Shown: piece by piece, positions 24,373 to 31,602 of the stretch
How positions within the stretch are numbered: the first letter of the stretch is position 1
Layout of the letters: each line of letters opens with the position of its first letter
Assembly: GCA_029934065.1 (NCBI GenBank)
Contig: JAOZMX010000013.1
Span: 1-33,732, forward strand
Length of the DNA: 33,732 nt
Direction: 5' to 3'
Source: Bacteroidales bacterium
GTDB taxonomy: Bacteria > Bacteroidota > Bacteroidia > Bacteroidales > 4484-276
Notes under the pieces: generated by a model
What the model was told of the DNA's origin: nothing
Databases searched by the model: none
The model's input: only the letters and a program-made list of their open reading frames with translations
Translations under genes and position numbers: made by a program

Positions 24373-24780
24373 ATGAACAAGTTAGTAACATTATCTGTAA
24401 AATGTCCACACTGCGACCATACCCTGATGGACGAAGAGCACCTCATCCATGAAAGGCCAAGTATCCGCATCAATATTGTGACCAAAAAAGATCGTGGGAT
24501 ACTCTGGTTATGCAGTGTTTACGGCTGTTATGACCACAACAGTAATCTGGAAATTGAGAACGGCGAATTGGTTGAATTCTTTTGTCCGCACTGCAACAAA
24601 TCGTTGCTGCGGGACATCGAGTGTAAGATATGCGGCGCACCGATGGTAGGAATGAACATCAAGGCAGGGGGCAAAGTAAATGTTTGTTCGCGCAAAGGAT
24701 GCGAGAATCACTATGTTGTTTTTGAAGACCTTGCCGGTGCCATCAACAAGTTCTACCACGAGTTGGGTACCAGCGGTTAA
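24373..24780 (+). CDS. Ten-cysteine protein with two zinc-ribbon-like halves, unknown function
   Basis: I do not recognise the family. The 135 residues contain ten Cys in five pairs: CPHC (11,14), C-x4-C (47,52), CPHC (71,74), CKIC (84,87) and C-x4-C (105,110). The first half (CPHC ... CSVYGCYDHN) and second half (CPHC ... CSRKGCENHY) align, pointing to an internal duplication of a zinc-ribbon or rubredoxin-like module; the CKIC pair is extra. No signal peptide or membrane helix is visible, so it is likely cytoplasmic. The start is supported by a clear AGGAG Shine-Dalgarno. It sits on the strand opposite to hypA, hypB and hypE and ends 2 bp before the convergent hypE stop. A role in metal handling for hydrogenase is suggested by location only. 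Confidence 0.75.
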   Translation: MNKLVTLSVKCPHCDHTLMDEEHLIHERPSIRINIVTKKDRGILWLCSVYGCYDHNSNLEIENGELVEFFCPHCNKSLLRDIECKICGAPMVGMNIKAGGKVNVCSRKGCENHYVVFEDLAGAINKFYHELGTSG

Positions 24781-24782
24781 CA

Positions 24783-25802
24783 TCAGCATATCCGCGGCAA
24801 CATTTCGCCGGCGAGCATATCCACAATCCTCCGCCCGCCCACTTCGGTGTGCATCAGCACTTTAGCAGGATAAGCATTTGTAATTTCTCCAATTATCACA
24901 GCATCCTTTCCCAAAGGATGCTTTTTCATTTCGTTGAGTACCAACGCGGCATCACCGGCGCCGACAACCATCACCACCTTGCCTTCATTGGCAAGATACA
25001 ACGGGTCGAACCCGAAAACCTCACAAGTACCTTTCACCATATCCTTTACGGGAAGTTTGTTTTCGTCAATGGTTATTCCCACGTTCCTGTTTTCAGCCAG
25101 CTCGCACAACACGGTGGCAATACCTCCCCGGGTGGCATCACGCATAAATCTGATATTCGGGGAAACGCTGAAACATGCCTCGATCAACTGATTCAGTGCT
25201 GCGCAATCCGATTGAATTTCGGCCTGAAAGCTCAACGATTCACGTGCGGCAAGAATGGCAATGCCATGATCGCCGATGGTTCCGTTGACAATGATCTTGT
25301 CACCGGGGCGAATACCGGTTCCGTAGCTGATGTTCTTTCTCGAAACATCCAGCACCCCCACCCCAGCCGTATTGATGAATATTTTATCACATTTTCCTTT
25401 GTTAACGATCTTGGTATCGCCGGTAACGATCATCACTCCGGCATTGCGGGCTTCGTCGGCCATGGTTTTTACAATGATTTCCAGATCGGACAAAGCAAAT
25501 CCTTCTTCGATGATGAAACCGCAGCTTAAATATTTCGGGATTGCTCCCGAAACGGCAAGGTCGTTCACCGTCCCGCATACAGCCAGCTTTCCGATGTTCC
25601 CGCCCTGAAAAAAGATGGGATCCACCACATACGAATCGGTGGTAAAGGCCAGATGCCCTCCCTCCATGGTCAGTATGGCCGAATCGGTTTGCCGGTTCAA
25701 AACGTCATTGGCAAAATATTTAACAAAAACGTTGCTGATCAGTTCGTGGGAAAGCGTTCCGCCACTCCCGTGGCCAAGTAATATCTTTTCGGTTGATTTC
25801 AT
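24783..25802 (-). CDS. hypE: Hydrogenase maturation protein HypE
   Basis: HypE dehydrates the carbamoyl group on its own C-terminal Cys to a thiocyanate, the source of the cyanide ligands of the NiFe-hydrogenase iron, working with HypF and the HypC-HypD complex. At 339 residues it is full length. The C-terminus ends in PRIC, the essential Cys. The N-terminal LLGHGSGGTLSHELI and the central ATRGGIATVLCELAE segments are characteristic of the AIR-synthase-like fold. The start is 4 bp after the stop of the sugar-transferase gene, so hypE appears to be the last gene of the polysaccharide operon rather than part of a compact hyp operon. It converges on the ten-cysteine gene with no room for a separate terminator. 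Confidence 0.97.
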   Translation of the reverse strand: MKSTEKILLGHGSGGTLSHELISNVFVKYFANDVLNRQTDSAILTMEGGHLAFTTDSYVVDPIFFQGGNIGKLAVCGTVNDLAVSGAIPKYLSCGFIIEEGFALSDLEIIVKTMADEARNAGVMIVTGDTKIVNKGKCDKIFINTAGVGVLDVSRKNISYGTGIRPGDKIIVNGTIGDHGIAILAARESLSFQAEIQSDCAALNQLIEACFSVSPNIRFMRDATRGGIATVLCELAENRNVGITIDENKLPVKDMVKGTCEVFGFDPLYLANEGKVVMVVGAGDAALVLNEMKKHPLGKDAVIIGEITNAYPAKVLMHTEVGGRRIVDMLAGEMLPRIC

Positions 25803-25806
25803 TTTA

Positions 25807-27213
25807 TCAATAAGCCTTTTTTTGTCCTTTAAAAAAATTGATCATCGTTAAAAGTATGATCTTCATATCCAGTGCAAACGACCATGTTTCAACATATTGC
25901 ACATCCAAGAGCACCCGGTTTTTGATTTCGGATATCCTGCGGATTTCACCGCGATAACCGCGCACCTGTGCAAGCCCTGTAATCCCGGGTTTAACCGTAT
26001 GGCGCAACATAAATTTCTTCACCACCTGCCTGTATTGTTTGGTATGCTTCAGCATGTGAGGCCGCGGCCCCACCACCGACATGTTGCCGATCAACACATT
26101 GATAAACTGCGGGAGTTCGTCGAGGCTGGTTCTGCGCAGAAACCGGCCCACAGGCGTTACCCGACGGTCGTTGCGGGTAGCCTGCACTTTGTCGGCATCC
26201 GGATTTTTGCGCATGGTGCGAAATTTGAAACACGTAAATACCTTGCCGTCAATGCCGGTTCGTTTTTGCAGAAAAAACACCCCTTCCCGCGAGCCAAACA
26301 AGGAGAGCAGAAACAGGATGAATGATATCCACGATAAAAACCCGACGATCATTACGAGGGAAAAAACAACGTCGAACAAGCGTTTGATCAACCGGTTGTA
26401 CCAATAACCAAGCGGCCCCGACTGAAACTGAATGACCGGAACCAAATCATAATTGACCAGCTCGGCATTCATAAACTGAAACTCGCCATAATCGGGAATG
26501 ATCCTTGTTTTCACGGGAGAGTTGTTGATGACCCTGATCAGTTTCGATCGCTGTTCAACGGGTATCCGATCCCAGGTGATGTACACCTCGTCAACATCAT
26601 ATTTTTCCATGACCGATGCAAGCTTGTCCCAGTCACCCAAAATTCGCTTGCGTTTGCTGTAATGGTCGTCAATAAATCCCACAAACTTGTATCCGTTCCA
26701 GTTGTTGCTGATAAAATACTGCTGAAGTTCCCGGCTTTTGGGCGAATAGCCAACGATGAGCACATTCCTGAAGTTAAAGCCCAGTTTCCGGTACAAATAA
26801 AAGGCATAATACAACAGGAATTTCCATACCATCAACAACACAAAAAAGAGCGGGAAAAGATACTTCAGCTCTTCACGGGGAAAATAATTGAATGTAACCG
26901 CCTGAAAAAACAACAGAAACAGAAAGAAAAAGAAAACGATGATTTTTACATAAGTAAAAAACAAATTCTTTCTGCGCGTATTACGATCAATTTTATTGGC
27001 TCCGAAAACAAATGTCAGGATCAGCCAAATGAAATTGATGTAGGCATAAAACAACAGGTGTGTATTGCCCGTGCAATCCTGCTGCTGACTGGTGTAACAA
27101 AACCGGACGACAAAAAGGATGTTAAGGATCAGGAAATCCCCAATGATGGACAGGGTTGGAATATATTTTGAGTATCGAACCGACAAAGTGTTTTTTAGCT
27201 TAAGTTTTTGCAA
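25807..27213 (-). CDS. Polyprenyl-phosphate sugar-1-phosphate transferase (exopolysaccharide initiation)
   Basis: An inner-membrane enzyme of the WcaJ/WbaP type that places the first sugar-1-phosphate on undecaprenyl phosphate. In order: four N-terminal hydrophobic segments (about 18-140), a nucleotide-fold domain beginning NVLIVGYSPKSREL (about 152), one more hydrophobic segment (about 280-305) and the catalytic bacterial sugar transferase domain with FKFRTMRKN, RRTSLDELPQFINV and NMSVVGPRPH. The length of 468 is normal. No ATG exists in the N-terminal region; TTG at 27213 is the likely start, with a second in-frame TTG at 27186. The RYSKYI segment is usual near the start in Bacteroidota homologues. 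It lies 10 bp after the upstream GT4 gene and 4 bp before hypE. The donor sugar cannot be told. Confidence 0.92.
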   Translation of the reverse strand: MQKLKLKNTLSVRYSKYIPTLSIIGDFLILNILFVVRFCYTSQQQDCTGNTHLLFYAYINFIWLILTFVFGANKIDRNTRRKNLFFTYVKIIVFFFFLFLLFFQAVTFNYFPREELKYLFPLFFVLLMVWKFLLYYAFYLYRKLGFNFRNVLIVGYSPKSRELQQYFISNNWNGYKFVGFIDDHYSKRKRILGDWDKLASVMEKYDVDEVYITWDRIPVEQRSKLIRVINNSPVKTRIIPDYGEFQFMNAELVNYDLVPVIQFQSGPLGYWYNRLIKRLFDVVFSLVMIVGFLSWISFILFLLSLFGSREGVFFLQKRTGIDGKVFTCFKFRTMRKNPDADKVQATRNDRRVTPVGRFLRRTSLDELPQFINVLIGNMSVVGPRPHMLKHTKQYRQVVKKFMLRHTVKPGITGLAQVRGYRGEIRRISEIKNRVLLDVQYVETWSFALDMKIILLTMINFFKGQKKAY

Positions 27214-27223
27214 AGATAAAGGT

Positions 27224-28354
27224 TTAACCGGATTTTTCCTCCGCCCGGCCGGAAGGCGATCTTCTTTTTAATTCACGATTGAAGAGCTCCCAATAATCGT
27301 TAATTATCCCCGGCCATGAATATTGGTTTTTGATTTTTTTCAGATTACTGGCAATCAACTTTTTTGCACCGGGCTTACCAAAGTTCGAATTAATGATGCG
27401 GCTAACGTCGGAAGCAGCTTTGAAATAGACGGCGTCGCTGTTGAGTACGGCACGGTTGAAAGGATTATCGTGGGCACAAATTACCGCCTGGGCGGCCATT
27501 GCTTCAAGAAGCGACGGATTGGTCCCTCCGGCAGAATGACCGTGAAAATAAAGCCTGGCATAATACCGCAGAGCATCCAAAAGCGACTTGTCAAAAACAG
27601 CACCGGCAAAGGTCACCTGCTCCGATTTGTATTTTTTAAGGAGATATTTCCCGAATTTGTTCCGTATCTTTCCCACAACCAGCAAAGGCAGCCCGGATGT
27701 GGACTGAACAACACCTTTGATGATCTCTTCGATATGATTGTCGGGCTGCAAACGGGCAATGAGCAGGTAATAGCCGAAAGGTTCAACATTAAATTTCCGC
27801 AAAAGAGCTGTTCTCGGATTTCCGGGAATATCGGCACCGTAGGGGATAAACACAGCGTCAACGGCATACTTGTCATCAAGGTATTTTTTAATGGCCACCG
27901 AATCGGCCACAAGCCTGTGGCTGCTTTTCACGGCCAACTTTTCGGCGTATTTCAGAAACCTGCGTACCGGACGGCTGTATTTGCTGCGTTTCCATTCCAT
28001 GCCATCCATGTTTGTTATGATGACCGGTTTTGCGGGAAGCAGCCGGTACCATACCGAATTGCTGGTATATCCCAACTGAAGAATGATGTCGAAATCTCTT
28101 TTTCTGCTGTCGCGGATGCAATTGAAATCGTAAATAAACTGCCCCAGTGCCCCGACGGTATTTTCGGGGTCGTGGCAATGAATGAGGTTTACCCCTTTCC
28201 ATGTTTCACCACCGTAAGGATGATCGTCCGAACAATAAACCCAGACCCCGGCACCCAAATCTGCCAACCCCTTTGACAAGTGTTCGGCAAATTGCTCGAA
28301 ACCGCCGTATTGATTGGGGACACCCCTCGAACCAAGTATTCCTATCTTTATCAT
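27224..28354 (-). CDS. Glycosyltransferase family 4 with DUF1972 N-terminal domain
   Basis: A GT-B fold glycosyltransferase of 376 residues acting at the cytoplasmic face of the membrane on polyprenyl-linked glycan. The N-terminal acceptor domain has the DUF1972 signature (ILGSRGVPNQYGGFEQFAEHL), seen in rhamnosyltransferase-like enzymes. The C-terminal donor domain shows the GHSAGGTNPSLLEAMAAQ stretch that contains the sugar-nucleotide binding Glu. The start overlaps the end of the polymerase gene by 4 bp (ATGA), and the sugar transferase follows after 10 bp. Donor and linkage are unknown; rhamnose is a guess from family members. Confidence 0.9.
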   Translation of the reverse strand: MIKIGILGSRGVPNQYGGFEQFAEHLSKGLADLGAGVWVYCSDDHPYGGETWKGVNLIHCHDPENTVGALGQFIYDFNCIRDSRKRDFDIILQLGYTSNSVWYRLLPAKPVIITNMDGMEWKRSKYSRPVRRFLKYAEKLAVKSSHRLVADSVAIKKYLDDKYAVDAVFIPYGADIPGNPRTALLRKFNVEPFGYYLLIARLQPDNHIEEIIKGVVQSTSGLPLLVVGKIRNKFGKYLLKKYKSEQVTFAGAVFDKSLLDALRYYARLYFHGHSAGGTNPSLLEAMAAQAVICAHDNPFNRAVLNSDAVYFKAASDVSRIINSNFGKPGAKKLIASNLKKIKNQYSWPGIINDYWELFNRELKRRSPSGRAEEKSG

Positions 28355-29643
28355 AATCGTTTTTTCTTTTTTTCAGCCCGCAGGAGATGAATGAAAATGA
28401 ATATCAAAAACACCGGAAAGTAATAATAAAAACCGTTGAACAGCGCAGCGAAGACCATGGTGAAAAAGAACAGGAAAAGATAAATATTCCTGCGGATGTA
28501 CCTGGCGTTTTCCCTAAAAATACGGTAAAGGAAAGCACAGTATAACAATAATGCCGGTATTCCGTAACTGTATGCTATCGAAAGGAAATCGTTGTGGAAC
28601 CACTCTTTGTAATGAATGTTTACCAGATTGGTCACCTTGGAGGCGTAAAACGTTTTGCCAATCAGCATCTCGTACCATGTAAACTGCCGAAACTCATGCC
28701 ACCACGAGCGCCAGATGGTAACCCTTGAAAAGCGGTCGAAATTATCAACAGCAGTGATTTGGAGGGTGGCAAACTGTTCCAGGAAAGTATTTTTGGTGAG
28801 TTCAAGTATTTGGTACCTGAAATAAATGCTAACGGCCAGTAATGCACCGGCAATAAAAAAATAAACCAGTGTTTTGCGGCGGATCAGAAATAAAAGCATT
28901 GCGATGACTGCCGCGACCAGAATTGTCCTCGTACCCGTATAAATCAACAGCAAAACCGAAAGGATCGCAGCAATCAGAAAAAGCCGGTTTTTTTTCCGTC
29001 CGAACGAATCCGCATAAAACAATGCAACGAAAAAAAGAAAATAGGACGCCAGATGGGGTACCCTGAACAACCCGTAATGGTAGCTTCGCTGTGATTCCAG
29101 AACATCAAGCGGTTTGTTCTTTCTTTTGATCACCATCTCTTCGGATTGCTCTCCATTCTTTTCGGAGAGCAATTGCTTCAGTTCAATCCTCCAGGTTTCC
29201 GATGCTCTGTAAAAACTTTTGGAATTAACACCTGTAAAAGTAAACACCAGCATCAGCAGTATGACACCGAAAAAAATGTGAATCGTCCGGGCATGCAACT
29301 TTTCGGGTTTGAGCTTGTAAAAATAATAGGAAACGGGAAAGAAAAGGATAAAGGCAAGGTCGGACAAATTCTTTTTATCAAAAGTAAAAACAAAATTATT
29401 GATGACTGTGACAAGGATAAAAAATGAAACAAACGCCAAAAGGAAAATATTTTTCCGGTGCGACTTCCAAAGCGCCACCCATAACAGCGGCAAAACGATT
29501 AATGAAACGGGTACAAATACGGGTAGATGGATAAAAAAATTCACTGCCGAATCAATAAAAAAAACCGTCAACAAAAAGAGAAACAACTTGTTGGGATCGA
29601 GATTTTGTATTCTTTTGATGAAATGTCCTGATCTGTAATTCAT
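28351..29643 (-). CDS. O-antigen polymerase/ligase-like membrane protein (Wzy candidate)
   Basis: A polytopic inner-membrane protein of 430 residues with about ten hydrophobic segments and a larger soluble loop around residues 265-325, the architecture of Wzy polymerases and WaaL-type ligases. Sequence identity within this class is low, so the call rests on topology, length, the Arg-rich segments near TGTRTILVAAVIA and position among glycosyltransferases. In this operon it is the best candidate for the repeat-unit polymerase. It overlaps the upstream GT2 gene and the downstream GT4 gene by 4 bp each. Confidence 0.8.
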   Translation of the reverse strand: MNYRSGHFIKRIQNLDPNKLFLFLLTVFFIDSAVNFFIHLPVFVPVSLIVLPLLWVALWKSHRKNIFLLAFVSFFILVTVINNFVFTFDKKNLSDLAFILFFPVSYYFYKLKPEKLHARTIHIFFGVILLMLVFTFTGVNSKSFYRASETWRIELKQLLSEKNGEQSEEMVIKRKNKPLDVLESQRSYHYGLFRVPHLASYFLFFVALFYADSFGRKKNRLFLIAAILSVLLLIYTGTRTILVAAVIAMLLFLIRRKTLVYFFIAGALLAVSIYFRYQILELTKNTFLEQFATLQITAVDNFDRFSRVTIWRSWWHEFRQFTWYEMLIGKTFYASKVTNLVNIHYKEWFHNDFLSIAYSYGIPALLLYCAFLYRIFRENARYIRRNIYLFLFFFTMVFAALFNGFYYYFPVFLIFIFIHLLRAEKKKKRL

Positions 29644-30506
29644 CGTTTTATCCTTTTTAGCAATTTAGCGGGATAGGCCAGGACGGCAAAAAACAGGTGT
29701 AAATATTTGAGCACTCCGCCCTTCCCCGACTGGTATTTTCTATAATTCAAAATGTAAACGTAATAACGCAAAACGGTAAATTTTCCCGTTGACGTACCAA
29801 ATATTTCATCCCTGAAGCGGAAGGTATTGCGAATGTGCTCCCGTTTGAGATTGCCTGTGGCACTTCCGGAGTGTATCCTCATGCGGTAAAGCGGTTCGGG
29901 GAGATTTGCAAACCGGTGGCCGTCCCTGATCATACGGGCAAAGAGCTCATAATCCTCTCCCGGAAAAATACGCTGGTAGCGGTACTTTCTGTACACCTCG
30001 CCCTTAACAAAGACCGTCGGATGCTGAACGCCATGCTCGCCGCGACGAAAAGCTTTTTCGATCTCCCTGTGGGCGGGCGGAAAGTTGGAAATGTTAATGT
30101 CTTTTCCCGTCTCACCGTCAAAATACTGCACATTGCATCCCAACACATCAATGTCGGGGTGGCTTTCCATGAAATTCCACTGCCGTTTGATCCTGCCGGG
30201 CATCATAACATCATCCGGATCGGCGCGCATGATGTATTTTCCCGTTGCAGCTTCGAGTGCAGCGTTAAGTGCAGCCGTAAGCCCGCGGTTTTTTTCAAAA
30301 ACAATAAGTTTCAAATATTCCGGATGCCCGTAACCTTGTAAAACCTTTGCCGAATCATCGGTGGAGCCATCGTCAACAATGATCAGCTCCCGCGGCAAAA
30401 CCGAAGACTCCATCACACTGCGGATGAATTCATCCAAAAATCTCCCGTTATTGTAATTGGGAACGATGATGGAAACATCAACTATATTTTTGTCATCGGG
30501 TTTCAT
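29640..30506 (-). CDS. Glycosyltransferase family 2
   Basis: A GT-A fold transferase of about 288 residues. The ORF track starts at 30602, but Met at 30506 is preferred: it forms an ATGA overlap with the upstream gene and leaves the usual short lead-in before VDVSIIVPNYNNG. The nucleotide-binding DDGSTDDS and the metal-binding DPDD (in YIMRADPDDVMMPGRI) are present, followed by GEDYELFARM, which holds the likely catalytic base ED. The C-terminal part has basic and hydrophobic stretches suited to membrane association. Sugar specificity cannot be read from sequence. Confidence 0.92.
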   Translation of the reverse strand: MKPDDKNIVDVSIIVPNYNNGRFLDEFIRSVMESSVLPRELIIVDDGSTDDSAKVLQGYGHPEYLKLIVFEKNRGLTAALNAALEAATGKYIMRADPDDVMMPGRIKRQWNFMESHPDIDVLGCNVQYFDGETGKDINISNFPPAHREIEKAFRRGEHGVQHPTVFVKGEVYRKYRYQRIFPGEDYELFARMIRDGHRFANLPEPLYRMRIHSGSATGNLKREHIRNTFRFRDEIFGTSTGKFTVLRYYVYILNYRKYQSGKGGVLKYLHLFFAVLAYPAKLLKRIKR

Positions 30507-31474
30507 CCGGCACAGCAATGTTTTTTTGTTAATGACGAAGAGAGACACATGCCAATGGCAGACGGGCCGAGTGAACGTGCACGAAAACAACATTTCATCC
30601 ACCTGTTGAAGATCACCTTTTTCAGCATCCTTTCATCATAAATTTTTGTTTTCCGGTTTTGCAACAACAGCATTTTCAGATGTTCTTCAATGCGTTTCAA
30701 GATTTCTGTTTGCAGGATCGGGTCGTTTTGTTTGATGATCATGTGGGTATCGAAATTTTGCGGGGTCAGTTCGATATCCAAAGCATTAAAAAGATCCCGG
30801 TAGATCAACCGGTCCTGCTCCGTCAGCCTCCTGCTGTCGCTGTTGGTGGCACTCTGGTCGTGCACCCTGTAGTTGACAAGGTATTCGGGAAGGTTCCACA
30901 CTTTGTGCTTTGCAGCGATCTCTATCCACATTTTGTAATCTTCCACAACATCGTATCCTTTGCGGTATCCTTCCGGGGGAAGCGCTTCGCGGCGAATTAC
31001 AACCGTTGACTGCACAAAATAATTCCTGAAAAGCATGATGGCCGGAATCTTTTCGGGTTTTGCCGGAAGTTTCCATTTTCCTTTCATCGTTTCTCCGTTG
31101 CCATTGATAAATTTCACCCACGACCCTACCATTCCGTAGCCGGGATTTCGTTTTAGAAAACGAATCTGTTTGGCAAATTTTCCGGGTAAAGCAACGTCGT
31201 CGGCATCAAACGGAGCGATAAAATCCCCGGTTGCTTCCGACAATCCCCGGTTGCGGCTAAAGACAATGCCGCTGTTTTTTTCGTTGTGAAAGAGTTTGAT
31301 TCGGCCATCGTCATACATTTCCGCTATTTCACTACTCCCGTCGGTTGAAGCATCGTCAATGATGATCAGTTCGAAATCGGAAAACGACTGAACAAGCAGG
31401 CTTTCAACGGCCTCGGCAAGATATTTTGCAGCGTTGTAAACCGGCATAATGATGCTCAATTCGGGAGTTTTCAT
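30503..31474 (-). CDS. Glycosyltransferase family 2
   Basis: First gene of the polysaccharide operon: a GT-A transferase of 323 residues. The order LSIIMPVYNAAKYL, IDDASTDGS, FDADDVALPGK (DxD-type metal site) and VEDYKMWIEIA (catalytic base region) is complete. It is distantly similar to the next gene, suggesting an old duplication. The last 25 or so residues are unusually rich in Cys and Ser (CCFRARSL to HCCAG) and unlike a normal family end; a late frameshift or drift at the overlap with the next gene would explain this. The start at 31474 faces the divergent O-antigen-ligase gene across 128 bp. Confidence 0.92.
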   Translation of the reverse strand: MKTPELSIIMPVYNAAKYLAEAVESLLVQSFSDFELIIIDDASTDGSSEIAEMYDDGRIKLFHNEKNSGIVFSRNRGLSEATGDFIAPFDADDVALPGKFAKQIRFLKRNPGYGMVGSWVKFINGNGETMKGKWKLPAKPEKIPAIMLFRNYFVQSTVVIRREALPPEGYRKGYDVVEDYKMWIEIAAKHKVWNLPEYLVNYRVHDQSATNSDSRRLTEQDRLIYRDLFNALDIELTPQNFDTHMIIKQNDPILQTEILKRIEEHLKMLLLQNRKTKIYDERMLKKVIFNRWMKCCFRARSLGPSAIGMCLSSSLTKKHCCAG

Positions 31475-31602
31475 ATTTCAAATCATTGAAAAGCGCTGCA
31501 AGATAATAAGAATCTGGTATCCGCATACCATGAACAATTTGTTTTAAATCGTTTTTACCTATTTTTGAACTCTGAAATCGAATCACATTAACACATGGGA
31601 TA
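31475..31602. other. Divergent promoter region of the polysaccharide genes
   Basis: These 128 bp separate the minus-strand glycosyltransferase operon from the plus-strand ligase-TPR gene. The plus-strand promoter is clear (31538-31567). For the minus-strand operon no full TAnnTTTG match is seen; its promoter may be degenerate. Confidence 0.6.
31538..31567 (+). promoter_or_regulatory. Bacteroidota-type promoter (-33 TTTG, -7 TATTTTTG)
   Basis: TTTG at 31538-31541 and TATTTTTG at 31560-31567 are separated by 18 bp, close to the Bacteroidota consensus TTTG-N19-TAnnTTTG. The predicted start near 31574 leaves a leader of about 29 nt before the ATG at 31603. This is the only site in the window where both elements are well formed. 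Confidence 0.7.

Noticed and set aside
24849-25529. 226 aa ORF opposite hypE
   Set aside because: Shadow of hypE, low-complexity His/Asn-rich translation without motifs.
27323-28276. 317 aa ORF on the plus strand opposite the GT4 gene
   Set aside because: The minus-strand frame has full DUF1972/GT4 motifs; the plus-strand translation has no family features and arises from codon bias.
30507-30602. 32-residue N-terminal extension of the second GT2
   Set aside because: The extension overlaps the coding end of the first GT2 and lacks family similarity; the ATGA overlap start at 30506 fits the rest of the operon.
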